DNA of 45,465 nt from Oscillospiraceae bacterium (lineage in GTDB: Bacteria > Bacillota > Clostridia > Oscillospirales > Oscillospiraceae), in the NCBI GenBank assembly GCA_017455685.1, contig JAFSZH010000046.1, positions 1 to 45,465 of the forward strand. The letters run 5' to 3'. Shown here in pieces: positions 38,546 through 45,465 of the stretch. The translations under genes were made by a program, and so were the position numbers. Under the pieces are notes generated by a model. That model was not told the DNA's origin, did no database searches, and was given only the letters and a program-made list of their open reading frames with translations. Positions within the stretch are counted from its first letter, which is position 1. Each line of letters starts with the position of its first letter.

Positions 38546-38985
38546 CAGCCCTCCGCCGTCTTTCCGGAAAGCCGCCTGGTCATGACCACGCTGGTCCCCC
38601 TCCCCGGCCTGGAGCGCACCTTGAGCGTATCCATGAAGCTCTCCATGATGGTGAAGCCCATGCCGCTGCGCTCTTCCCCGCCGGTGGTGAAGAGGGGCGT
38701 CCGGGCTTTCTCCACGTCCGGGATGCCGCAGCCCCAGTCCCGAACCAGGATCTCCAGCAGATCCCCTTCCAGCACGCGGCAGCGGAGCCGGATCACGCCC
38801 ACGCTGTCCGGGTAGGCGTGGATCACGCAGTTTGTCACCGCCTCGCTGACCGCGGTTTTCACGTCCCCCAGCTCCCCCAGCGTGGGGTCCATCTGGGAGG
38901 CGAAAACGCCGACCACGGAGCGGGCCAGCGCCTCGTTGCAGCTTTTGGAAGGAAATTCCACTTTTATGTAGTTGTCGTATTTCAT
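38545..38985 (-). CDS. spoIIAB: Anti-sigma-F factor SpoIIAB
   Basis: 146 aa, GHKL-type kinase fold. N-box EAVTNCVIHAYPD (about 47-59), G1 box DWGCGIPD (about 80-87), and G2 region SGMGFTIMESFMD (about 105-117). It binds SigF and phosphorylates SpoIIAA. Start at 38985 with AAAGGAG 7 bp upstream. Confidence 0.94.
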   Translation of the reverse strand: MKYDNYIKVEFPSKSCNEALARSVVGVFASQMDPTLGELGDVKTAVSEAVTNCVIHAYPDSVGVIRLRCRVLEGDLLEILVRDWGCGIPDVEKARTPLFTTGGEERSGMGFTIMESFMDTLKVRSRPGRGTSVVMTRRLSGKTAEG

Positions 38986-38999
38986 TTTTTCTCCTTTCT

Positions 39000-39308
39000 T
39001 CAGTATCGGATATCCACGAACCGGTGGATCCCCGAGGCGGAAAGCACCTTCTCCGGCTGGGACATGGGGTGGACCAGGACCAGGCTGCCCCCCGTTTCCC
39101 GCATACGCTTCTGTGCCCGAAGGATCACCGCGATCCCGGAGCTGTCCATAAAGGTCAGGGCGGAAAAGTCCAGGGCGCAGTTCTTCGGCAGATATCTGTC
39201 CAGCGCCTGTTCGATCCGGCGGAGGGTCTCCGCCGCGGTATGGTGATCCAGCTCCCCGACGCAGCGAATAAACAGATTGGGCGGGGAATAATCCGTGATG
39301 ACCTTCAT
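39000..39308 (-). CDS. spoIIAA: Anti-anti-sigma factor SpoIIAA
   Basis: 102 aa STAS domain: LFIRCVGELDHHTAAETLRRIEQALD, then LDFSALTFMDSSGIAVILRAQKR, with the phosphorylated Ser in MDSSG (about residue 56). GGAGG lies 7 bp before ATG. First gene of the operon. Unphosphorylated SpoIIAA displaces SpoIIAB from SigF. Confidence 0.95.
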   Translation of the reverse strand: MKVITDYSPPNLFIRCVGELDHHTAAETLRRIEQALDRYLPKNCALDFSALTFMDSSGIAVILRAQKRMRETGGSLVLVHPMSQPEKVLSASGIHRFVDIRY

Positions 39309-39326
39309 GGGACCGCCTCCAAAAAG

Positions 39327-39357
39327 AATGGCACTGTGGAAAAACCACAGTGCCATT
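39327..39357 (-). terminator. Hairpin in front of spoIIAA
   Basis: AATGGCACTGTGG (39327-39339) with CCACAGTGCCATT (39345-39357), 13 bp, loop AAAAA. On the minus strand CTTTTT follows, so it ends the upstream lipoprotein transcript. It also lies in the leader of spoIIAA if transcription starts further upstream. Confidence 0.7.
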
Positions 39358-39398
39358 TTATGCAGTTGTGAATGCAAAGACGGACGAATCCGGGCGGC

Positions 39399-41210
39399 TC
39401 AGAAAGTCAAATGCGCCGTTTCCTCCAGCTCCGGCAGGGTAAAGACGAAGATCTCCTCCCTGTCGGCCACATACAGATGCTCTCCGACGCAGTAAGCCCG
39501 GGAATTCCACGCCCAGTCCTGCAGATATACGTCCATGATAAACACGATGCCCTGCTCGGCGTCAAAGCGGTACAGGGAATAGCTGTCGTCCGCAGAGAAG
39601 CCGATCAGATCCAAGTCCCCGGCGGTCAGATAGCCGTACTCATTCTCCAGCGTGCTGCTGTGATCGCTGCCGAACTCCCGGGAGGAGAGCAGATTCATGC
39701 TGCTGTCATACACGCTCAGAACCAGCCTGCCGTTCTCCACCTGCCGGAAGGCGGTATATCCGGCGCCCTCCCAGTCATGGAAGCTCCGGGCCAGCACGCA
39801 GGAATCCAGTACGGGACCGACCTGCGGCCCGGCGGGGTCGGTCAGATCCGCAAGACAGCTCTTTCCGGTCTCCGCGGAGGTGAGCACCGCAGCGTCTCCC
39901 AGGAACCCGGCCCAGTCGATGGAATCGCCGTTGGAGAGAGATTCCACCTTGCCCGTCCGGCGCAGGTCGCCGTCCAGGATATACAGGGCCGTACCCGAAG
40001 CGTCCTCCGTGACGGCGTATTCGCTGTCCGCTCCCGTCACCGGGTACAGGTGCTGGTCCAGGGCCGTGAGACACATGAGCTCGTCGCCGCGCAGAGAAAT
40101 GCATCCGGCGTCCGGGACGCGGCCGTTGACCGTGCCCGTGCAGGCAAGGGTCAGTTTTTCCGTGCCGGGGTCCAGCTCGATGCGGAAGATATCCGTGCAG
40201 GCGATCCGGGCGTTCTCCGTATACCCGGCAAAGGCGCGGGAGGTCACCTCCGCCGTGCGCGGGACAGTGAAAATGATCTTTCCGTCGGCGATCACGGGGC
40301 CGTTTTCAGGTCCCAGCACCGCCATGACGTCCAGACGCCGGGGGACGCCGCCGATATCATAAGCGCCGATCACGGAAAAGGCCGGGGACGCGCCCTCCGG
40401 GGTATAAATGATCCGATCCGGGGTCAGGGGCGTGCTCTCGATCCGGCTGCCCGCGTAAACGGACGGAAGGACGCCGGAGCCGTCCTCGCTGTAATCCAGG
40501 TATTCGGTGACAAGATAGAAAACGCCGTCATGGATCTCCCCGGTCACGGGCGTGCCGTCCAGTCCCATCAGGGCCAGCAGCTCGGGCACCTCGCCGGAAA
40601 CGTCAAAAAAGCCGATCTCGGTGTATTCGTAATAGGATACCTGGCCGTTGGCGTTGTCGTAGCCGAAGCTGTCAAAGAGCACCGCCAGCCGGTCCCCCTC
40701 ACAATAAAGAGCCGTGGGAGTCTTCTCGGAGCCCCGGAAGGTGACGCCGTCCGCCCCGGCAGAGCCGGACCACTCCACGCCGATGCGCGCGCGGGAGAGG
40801 ATCCTCGTTTCGTCACCGGCCAGGCTGATCGTGATCAGGTCCTTGTCGCTGAGGACGTACAGCCGTTCCCCGGAACGGGCAAAAACGTCCCCGCCCCGCT
40901 CTTCTTCCGAAAGGGTGACAGCGGAGACCGGCGCGGTGTCGGGCTCCTCGGCAGCGTTTTCCCGCAGGGCCTCCACCGCCGCGGCGGCGCCCGCTTCCTC
41001 CGTGAGAGTCGACCAGGACGCCTCGGTCTGCGCCGCCGCCTCGTCATACGGGATGGAGGTGGGCACCGGCGACGGGGTCGGCGTGGGGGCCTCGGTGGGT
41101 TCGGGCGTGGGCGTGGGAGCGCTCGCGGCGCTGTCCCGATTGGTACATCCGGCCAGAAGCAAAACCCCAAAAAGCAGGAGAAATGCAATAATTACCGTTC
41201 TTTTTTTCAT
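39399..41210 (-). CDS. Secreted beta-propeller lipoprotein
   Basis: 603 aa starting MKKRTVIIAFLLLFGVLLLAGCTN: a lipoprotein signal with lipobox LLAGC (Cys about 22). A Pro/Thr-rich linker (PTPTPEPTEAPTPTPSP, about 32-48) follows. The rest matches the secreted beta-propeller family (DUF/Beta_propel) of Firmicutes, with repeated blades such as LYVLSDKDLITISL, RLAVLFDSFG, SVIGAYDIGG, DELMCLTAL and LDLIGFSADDSYSLYRFD. Start at 41210 with AGGAG 6 bp upstream; the frame open further upstream is antisense to the next gene. Precise function unknown; extracytoplasmic. Confidence 0.85.
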   Translation of the reverse strand: MKKRTVIIAFLLLFGVLLLAGCTNRDSAASAPTPTPEPTEAPTPTPSPVPTSIPYDEAAAQTEASWSTLTEEAGAAAAVEALRENAAEEPDTAPVSAVTLSEEERGGDVFARSGERLYVLSDKDLITISLAGDETRILSRARIGVEWSGSAGADGVTFRGSEKTPTALYCEGDRLAVLFDSFGYDNANGQVSYYEYTEIGFFDVSGEVPELLALMGLDGTPVTGEIHDGVFYLVTEYLDYSEDGSGVLPSVYAGSRIESTPLTPDRIIYTPEGASPAFSVIGAYDIGGVPRRLDVMAVLGPENGPVIADGKIIFTVPRTAEVTSRAFAGYTENARIACTDIFRIELDPGTEKLTLACTGTVNGRVPDAGCISLRGDELMCLTALDQHLYPVTGADSEYAVTEDASGTALYILDGDLRRTGKVESLSNGDSIDWAGFLGDAAVLTSAETGKSCLADLTDPAGPQVGPVLDSCVLARSFHDWEGAGYTAFRQVENGRLVLSVYDSSMNLLSSREFGSDHSSTLENEYGYLTAGDLDLIGFSADDSYSLYRFDAEQGIVFIMDVYLQDWAWNSRAYCVGEHLYVADREEIFVFTLPELEETAHLTF

Positions 41211-41342
41211 AAAATCTCCTATATTCCGGCACAAAATGAAATTCTGAACAGAGCATAATGCAGAAAAACGAAAAAAATCTTTACAAACTTCGATTATTGT
41301 AGCACAATGTCCCCGGAAATCCAAGCCTTGGGAGGTAAAAAT

Positions 41343-42536
41343 ATGAGAACCGTTGGAGCCGTTGTCAGAGGAATTCGTACCCCCATCATCCGCGAGGGAG
41401 ACGATCTTATTTCCGTCGTCAAGGAAAGCGTTCTCGCCGCCGCTCAGACGGAGGGCATCGTATTCCGTGACCGGGACGTTCTTGCCGTCACCGAGTCCGT
41501 CGTAGCCCGCTCCGCCGGGAACTACGCCACCGTGCAGGATATCGCCGAAGACGTGAAAGCGAAGTTCAACGCGGATCACGTGGGCGTGATCTTCCCCATC
41601 CTCTCCCGTAACCGCTTCGCCATCGTCCTGCGGGGCATCGCCCTGGGCGTGAAGAAGATTACTCTTATGCTCAGCTATCCCTCCGACGAGGTCGGAAACC
41701 ATCTTTTCGACGAAGAAAAGCTGGAATCCCTCGACATCAACCCCTATTCCTACGTGTTCTGTGAGGAGGGCTATCGGGAGGCTTTCGGCTATGAAAAGCA
41801 CCCCTTCACCGGCGTGGATTACGTGGAATACTATAAGAAGCTGATCCTGGACTGCGGCTGTGACGTGGAGGTCATCTTCTCCAACCGGGCCGAGGCCATT
41901 CTGGAAAAAACCAAAAACGTCCTCTGCTGCGACATCCACACCCGCTTCCGCACCAAGCGCCGTCTGATTAAGGCCGGCGCGGAAAAGGTCCTGGGCCTGG
42001 ACGATCTGCTCACCGCGCCCGTCAACGGCAGCGGCTACAACGACAAGTACGGTCTGCTGGGCTCCAATAAGTCCACCGAGGACAAGGTGAAGCTCTTCCC
42101 CCGGAACGGCCAGGAGTTCGTGGACGCGCTTGCCGCCGCCATGAAGGAAACCACCGGAAAGAACATCGAGTGCATGGTCTACGGCGACGGCGCCTTCAAG
42201 GACCCCGTAGGCAAGATCTGGGAGCTGGCCGACCCGGTGGTCTCCCCCGCCTGCACCCCCGGTCTGATCGGCACCCCCAACGAGCTGAAGATCAAGTATC
42301 TGGCCGATAACGACTATGCCGCCCTCTCCGGCGAGGAGCTGCGCTCCGCCGTCAAGGACTCCATCACCCACAAGGACAGCGATCTGAAGGGCAGCATGGC
42401 CAGCCAGGGCACCACCCCCCGGCAGCTGACGGATCTGATCGGCTCTCTATGCGATCTCACCAGCGGCAGCGGCGACAAGGGCACCCCCGTGGTGTACATC
42501 CAGGGGTATTTCGACAACTACGCCCAGGACGAATAA
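41343..42536 (+). CDS. CofE-like glutamate ligase family protein
   Basis: 397 aa. The family pattern of coenzyme F420-0:gamma-glutamyl ligase (CofE) is seen in IRTPIIREGDDLISVVKESV, DRDVLAVTESVVARSAGNYAT, then GVIFPILSRNRFAIVLRGIA, and later ECMVYGDGAFKDPVGKIWELADP. It also carries ~150 extra residues in the middle. Species without F420 carry such homologues, so the true substrate is uncertain. GGGAGG lies 7 bp before ATG. Monocistronic with its own terminator. Confidence 0.82.
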   Translation: MRTVGAVVRGIRTPIIREGDDLISVVKESVLAAAQTEGIVFRDRDVLAVTESVVARSAGNYATVQDIAEDVKAKFNADHVGVIFPILSRNRFAIVLRGIALGVKKITLMLSYPSDEVGNHLFDEEKLESLDINPYSYVFCEEGYREAFGYEKHPFTGVDYVEYYKKLILDCGCDVEVIFSNRAEAILEKTKNVLCCDIHTRFRTKRRLIKAGAEKVLGLDDLLTAPVNGSGYNDKYGLLGSNKSTEDKVKLFPRNGQEFVDALAAAMKETTGKNIECMVYGDGAFKDPVGKIWELADPVVSPACTPGLIGTPNELKIKYLADNDYAALSGEELRSAVKDSITHKDSDLKGSMASQGTTPRQLTDLIGSLCDLTSGSGDKGTPVVYIQGYFDNYAQDE

Positions 42537-42565
42537 TCCAGAAAAATCAATTATTTGAAGTATTT

Positions 42566-42599
42566 CGCCGGACCGGGTCGACCCGGTCCGGCGCTTTTT
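42566..42599 (+). terminator. Terminator after the CofE-like gene
   Basis: CGCCGGACCGGG (42566-42577) pairs with CCCGGTCCGGCG (42582-42593), loop TCGA, followed by CTTTTT. Confidence 0.92.
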
Positions 42600-42713
42600 G
42601 CGAAATGCACAAAAGAACCGTGAAAAATGGGGGATTTTTAATCTCCCCGCCGTCTTGCTTTTTCGACATTTTTACGATAAGCTAAAACTATCTTTTTTCG
42701 GAGGAACATGGCC

Positions 42714-43283
42714 ATGCAGCTTCTGGAAGAGCGGATCCGCCGGGACGGCGTCGTGCGCGAGGGCAATGTTCTGAAGGTGGACAGCTTTCTCAATCACCAG
42801 CTGGATATCACCCTTCTGGCGGAGATGGGAAAAGAGTTCGAAAGACTGTTTCATAACTGTGGGATCAACAAGATCCTGACCATTGAGGCATCTGGAATTG
42901 GCGTGGCGTGTATCACAGCGCAGTATTTTGGGTGCCCCGTTGTTTTTGCCAAGAAAAGCAAAACCAGCAATCTCGCCCCAGACGTCTGGACCGCCAGAGT
43001 CCACTCTTTCACCCACGGCAACGATTCCGACATCTTCGTCTCCCGCCAGTATCTCACGGATCGGGACAAGGTGCTGATCATCGACGACTTCCTTGCCAAC
43101 GGCGAAGCGCTTCGGGGGCTCATCTCCCTGTGCGAGCAGGCCGGAGCCCAGGTCGTCGGCGCCGGGATCTGCATCGAAAAGGCCTTCCAGCCCGGCGGAG
43201 AACAGATCCGCTCCATGGGCTGCCGGGTGGAATCCCTAGCCCGCATCAAGTCCATGAGCCCGGACGGCATCGAATTCTGCTGA
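42714..43283 (+). CDS. xpt: Xanthine phosphoribosyltransferase
   Basis: 189 aa, close to the B. subtilis enzyme. It starts MQLLEERIRRDGVV; the centre has INKILTIEASGIGVACITAQYF and KKSKTSNL. The PRPP-binding loop is KVLIIDDFLANGEALRG (about 117-133). It makes XMP from xanthine and PRPP (purine salvage). ATG 42714 is preferred since GGAGG (42700-42704) is 9 bp upstream; ATG 42708 is only 3 bp away. No riboswitch lies in front of it; the leader (42600-42699) has a weak TTGCTT/TAAGCT pair. Confidence 0.93.
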   Translation: MQLLEERIRRDGVVREGNVLKVDSFLNHQLDITLLAEMGKEFERLFHNCGINKILTIEASGIGVACITAQYFGCPVVFAKKSKTSNLAPDVWTARVHSFTHGNDSDIFVSRQYLTDRDKVLIIDDFLANGEALRGLISLCEQAGAQVVGAGICIEKAFQPGGEQIRSMGCRVESLARIKSMSPDGIEFC

Positions 43284-43295
43284 CAAGTTCATAAA

Positions 43296-43366
43296 ACTCG
43301 ATATATCTCAAATAATACGGATTTGAAGTCTCTACCCGGCAGCCGTAAACTGCCGGACTATCGATG
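43296..43366 (+). ncRNA. Guanine-type purine riboswitch aptamer
   Basis: P1 TCGATA (43298-43303) with TATCGA (43359-43364); J1/2 TATCTC; P2 CAAAT/ATTTG with loop AATACGG; J2/3 AAGTCTCTACC; P3 GGCAG/CTGCC with loop CCGTAAA; then GGACTA. The key pyrimidine before the final TA is C (43358), which selects guanine-like ligands rather than adenine. It starts 12 bp after xpt, in front of a nucleoside-type transporter. Confidence 0.92.
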
Positions 43367-43392
43367 CCCCTTTTATATAAGGGCGCATTGGC

Positions 43393-43419
43393 GGAGACGT
43401 AAAACGTCTCCCTTTTTTT
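43393..43419 (+). terminator. Riboswitch expression-platform terminator
   Basis: GGAGACGT (43393-43400) pairs with ACGTCTCC (43404-43411), loop AAA, followed by a T run (43413-43419). A small hairpin CCCTT-ttatat-AAGGG (43368-43383) lies between aptamer and terminator. Ligand binding should allow the terminator to form and stop transport gene expression. Confidence 0.85.
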
Positions 43420-43486
43420 GTTTTTTCGCTTTCGGGCTGAAAAATAGACAGAAAAGAAATAAAATTTTGTTTTTGGAGGAAAAAAC

Positions 43487-44719
43487 ATGAAAAGAACCAT
43501 CGCTCTGATCCTGGCGCTGCTCATGGTCCTGGGTCTGGCCGCCTGCGGCAAGAAGGCCGAAACCGCCCCCGCCGCCACCGCTGCTCCCGCTGCCGAGCCC
43601 GCTGCCGAGCCCGCTGCTGAACCCGCTGCCGACGCCGCTCCCGTTGCCGGCCTGATCTGCCTGCATGACGAGAACTCCGGCTACGACGCCAACTTCATCA
43701 ACGGCTTTGTGGCCGCCTGTGAGAAGCTGGGCGTTCCCTACAGCATCAAGAAGAACATCGACGACACCAACACCGAAGGCTACGACGCCGCCTGCGAGCT
43801 GGCTGACGACGGCTGCAAGGTCGTCTTCTCCGACAGCTACGGCCACGGCTCCTACCTGCTCCAGGCTGCTCAGGAGATCCCCGAGGTCCACTTCACCTCC
43901 TGCACCGCCGACAACGCCGCCGGCGCCGGTCTCGACAACTTCCACAACGCTTTTGCCCAGATCCACAACGGCCGTTACATCGCCGGTGTTGCCGCCGGTA
44001 TGAAGCTGGCTGAGATGATCGAAAACGGCGAGTGCGCTTCCGACTGCAAGGTCGGCTACGTGGCTGCCATGCCCTACGCGGAAGTCATTTCCGGTTACAC
44101 CTCCTGGTTCCTGGGCGTTCGCTCCGTTCCCGGCTGCGAGAACGTGACCATGGACGTGACCTACACCGGCACCTGGCTGGACGAGACCCTGGAGAAGGAA
44201 GCTGCCGAGAAGCTGATCTCCGGCGGCTGCGTCCTGATCAGCCAGCATGCCGACTCCATGGGCGCCCCCAATGCCTGTGAGGCCGCCGGCGTGCCCAACG
44301 TGTCCTACAACGGCTCCACCATGGCCGCCTGCCCCAACACCTACATCATCTCCTCCCGCATCGACTGGGAGCCCTACTTCGAGTACGCCATCCAGGCCGT
44401 GCTGAACGGCGAGGGCTATGACACCGACTATATCGGCACCCTGGGAACCGGTTCCGTCAAGCTCACCGAGCTCAACGGCGACGTGGCCGCCCCCGGCACT
44501 GCCGAGAAGCTGGCTGAGGTCGAGGCCGCTCTGGTGGCCGGCACCCTGCATCCCTTCGCCACCGAGAACTGGACCGTCAACGGCGAGCATCTGGACAGCT
44601 ACGATCAGGCCGCCTTCTACGAGGGCAACGAGTGCATCTGGGACGGCTACTTCCACGAGTCCGAGACCCGCAGCGCTCCTTACTTTGATCTGATCATCGA
44701 CGGCATCAACGTCCTGTAA
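43487..44719 (+). CDS. BMP-family nucleoside-type binding lipoprotein
   Basis: 410 aa. Lipoprotein signal MKRTIALILALLMVLGLAAC with Cys about 20, then a repetitive Ala/Glu/Pro linker (about 26-50). The BMP domain follows (about 52-405): GLICLHDENSGYDANFINGF, FSDSYGHGSYLLQAAQ, FHNAFAQIHNGRYIAGVAAGM, KVGYVAAMPYAEVISGY, SGGCVLISQHADSMGAP. BMP proteins bind purine nucleosides for ABC import. Guanine riboswitch control supports purine nucleoside or base uptake. TTGGAGG lies 8 bp upstream of ATG. Confidence 0.9.
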   Translation: MKRTIALILALLMVLGLAACGKKAETAPAATAAPAAEPAAEPAAEPAADAAPVAGLICLHDENSGYDANFINGFVAACEKLGVPYSIKKNIDDTNTEGYDAACELADDGCKVVFSDSYGHGSYLLQAAQEIPEVHFTSCTADNAAGAGLDNFHNAFAQIHNGRYIAGVAAGMKLAEMIENGECASDCKVGYVAAMPYAEVISGYTSWFLGVRSVPGCENVTMDVTYTGTWLDETLEKEAAEKLISGGCVLISQHADSMGAPNACEAAGVPNVSYNGSTMAACPNTYIISSRIDWEPYFEYAIQAVLNGEGYDTDYIGTLGTGSVKLTELNGDVAAPGTAEKLAEVEAALVAGTLHPFATENWTVNGEHLDSYDQAAFYEGNECIWDGYFHESETRSAPYFDLIIDGINVL

Positions 44720-44743
44720 GCGAACCTAACCGAACACCTTATA

Positions 44744-44774
44744 GAAAGCCCTGCGTTCCGCAGGGCTTTCTTTC
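44744..44774 (+). terminator. Attenuator hairpin between binding protein and ATPase genes
   Basis: GAAAGCCCTGCG (44744-44755) pairs with CGCAGGGCTTTC (44759-44770), loop TTC, followed by TTTCCC. A partial terminator here would keep binding-protein mRNA above ATPase mRNA, common in ABC operons. Confidence 0.8.
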
Positions 44775-44804
44775 CCTATTTTCTCTACGACAAGGAGACG
44801 CACG

Positions 44805-45465
44805 ATGGAAGAAAAAATCCCCGCCGTGGCGATGCGTGACATCACGAAGCGCTTCGGTCCCGTCGTTGCCAACGACAAGTGCTGGCTCAACATCTACCGC
44901 GGTGAGATCCTGGCACTGCTGGGAGAAAACGGCTCCGGCAAGACCACTCTCATGAATATGCTCTCGGGCGTCTACTTCCCCGACGAGGGAACTATCGCCA
45001 TTGACGGAAAACACGTCGTGATCCGCTCGCCCAAGGACGCCTTCGCCCTGGGCATCGGCATGATCCACCAGCACTTCAAGCTGGTCGACGTGTTTACCGC
45101 GGCCCAGAACATCGTTCTCGGCCTGCCCGGCAAGCTGGACCTGAAGGAAGCCGCCCGGAAGATCCGGGAGATCTGCGAGCGCTACGGCTTCGAGGTCGAT
45201 CCCGATCAGAAGATCTACGATATGTCGGTGTCCCAGAAGCAGACGGTGGAGATCGTCAAGGTCCTCTACCGGGGCGCGGACATCCTCATTCTCGATGAGC
45301 CGACGGCCGTTCTGACTCCCCAGGAGACGGAAAAGCTCTTTGCCGTGCTGCGCAACATGCGCGACGACGGTATGGCCGTGGTCATCATCACCCACACAAT
45401 GCCCGCGGTCGATGACCTCTCCGACCGGGTAGCTGTGCTGCGAAAGGGACAGTTCACCGGCGACA
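44805..45465 (+). CDS. ABC transporter ATPase of the BMP system (partial)
   Basis: The frame runs off the window (220 codons seen). MEEKIPAVAMRDITKRFGPVVAND, then Walker A GENGSGKTT (about 43-51), Q-loop IGMIHQHFKLVD, the variant signature MSVSQKQTVEI (about 141-151), Walker B ILILDEPTAVLT (about 163-174) and ITHTM with the switch His. Proteins of this subfamily (YufO/NupO, RbsA-like) usually have two ATPase domains of ~500 aa. AAGGAG lies 7 bp before ATG. Confidence 0.93.
   Translation, partial: MEEKIPAVAMRDITKRFGPVVANDKCWLNIYRGEILALLGENGSGKTTLMNMLSGVYFPDEGTIAIDGKHVVIRSPKDAFALGIGMIHQHFKLVDVFTAAQNIVLGLPGKLDLKEAARKIREICERYGFEVDPDQKIYDMSVSQKQTVEIVKVLYRGADILILDEPTAVLTPQETEKLFAVLRNMRDDGMAVVIITHTMPAVDDLSDRVAVLRKGQFTGD

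Noticed and set aside
39399..42371. 990-aa leftward frame across the lipoprotein and CofE region
   Set aside because: The upstream part is antisense to the CofE-like gene; the lipoprotein signal and ribosome site fix the start at 41210.
42600..42713. Purine riboswitch in front of xpt
   Set aside because: No P1/P2/P3 arrangement or conserved J2/3 bases; only a terminator and a weak promoter.
1..45465. CRISPR array or insertion sequence
   Set aside because: No regularly spaced identical repeats of 25-40 bp, no transposase motifs; the 30-bp tandem units at 14690-15079 are protein coding.

Overview
The window looks like a spore-forming, GC-rich member of the Clostridia (Oscillospiraceae-like). 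The evidence is a complete spoIIA operon (spoIIAA-spoIIAB-sigF), a SpoIVFA/SpoIVFB-like pair, cotJ spore-coat genes, a guanine riboswitch with a BMP/ABC nucleoside-type transporter, and strong AGGAGG-type ribosome binding sites. Taxonomy is inferred from gene content only.

Layout. 1-2,134: a P-type-ATPase-like membrane protein with degenerate catalytic motifs, divergent from the cotJ operon. 2,135-2,790: a cotJA-cotJB fusion, then the first 65 codons of cotJC. 2,778-35,454: a 32,671-bp prophage inserted inside cotJC. 35,450-35,860: the rest of cotJC. 35,898-45,465: chromosome again, with a Nudix hydrolase, tRNA-Gly(CCC), the SpoIVFA/FB-like pair, spoIIA operon, beta-propeller lipoprotein, CofE-like ligase, xpt, guanine riboswitch, BMP lipoprotein and the start of its ABC ATPase.

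Prophage. The large serine integrase lies directly inside the right end. Removing the DNA between the two GGAAGA cores restores an uninterrupted cotJC frame (199 codons, across Gly-Thr-Glu-Glu-Leu-Gly-His-Leu). The rebuilt attP is a 50-bp imperfect palindrome centred on GA. This matches the known class of prophages that split mother-cell sporulation genes (B. subtilis skin in sigK, SPbeta in spsM). Next to the integrase is a tripartite operon of HicA toxin, HicB antitoxin and a SecB-like chaperone. Then come a LexA/CI-type repressor and Cro-like switch with four operators, and a long leftward early operon (small proteins, HNH nuclease, PcfK/PcfJ-like, DUF3102). A second, rightward HicAB cassette has its own operator-promoter. 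Further left are a HUH-type Rep protein, terminase, scaffold, capsid, holin, fibre and GH25 lysin. The left end is a 7.5-kb giant polyvalent gene split by a frameshift, carrying two HExxH motifs and a BECR-type nuclease domain of visibly lower GC. I find no portal gene, and one tail protein is only a C-terminal fragment, so the virion module looks decayed while integration/excision and lysogeny functions look intact.

The prophage also holds two families of structured intergenic elements at gene 3' ends. Two copies of a ~105-bp element keep a three-way junction plus terminator hairpin although the stem sequences differ (covariation). Three copies of a ~95-bp GC-rich repeat sit after stop codons.

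Best candidates for something new: the cotJC-splitting prophage as a sporulation switch, the HicAB-SecB chaperone-addicted toxin system with a long HicB tail, the covarying structured element, and the polyvalent ejection protein with a nuclease cassette.
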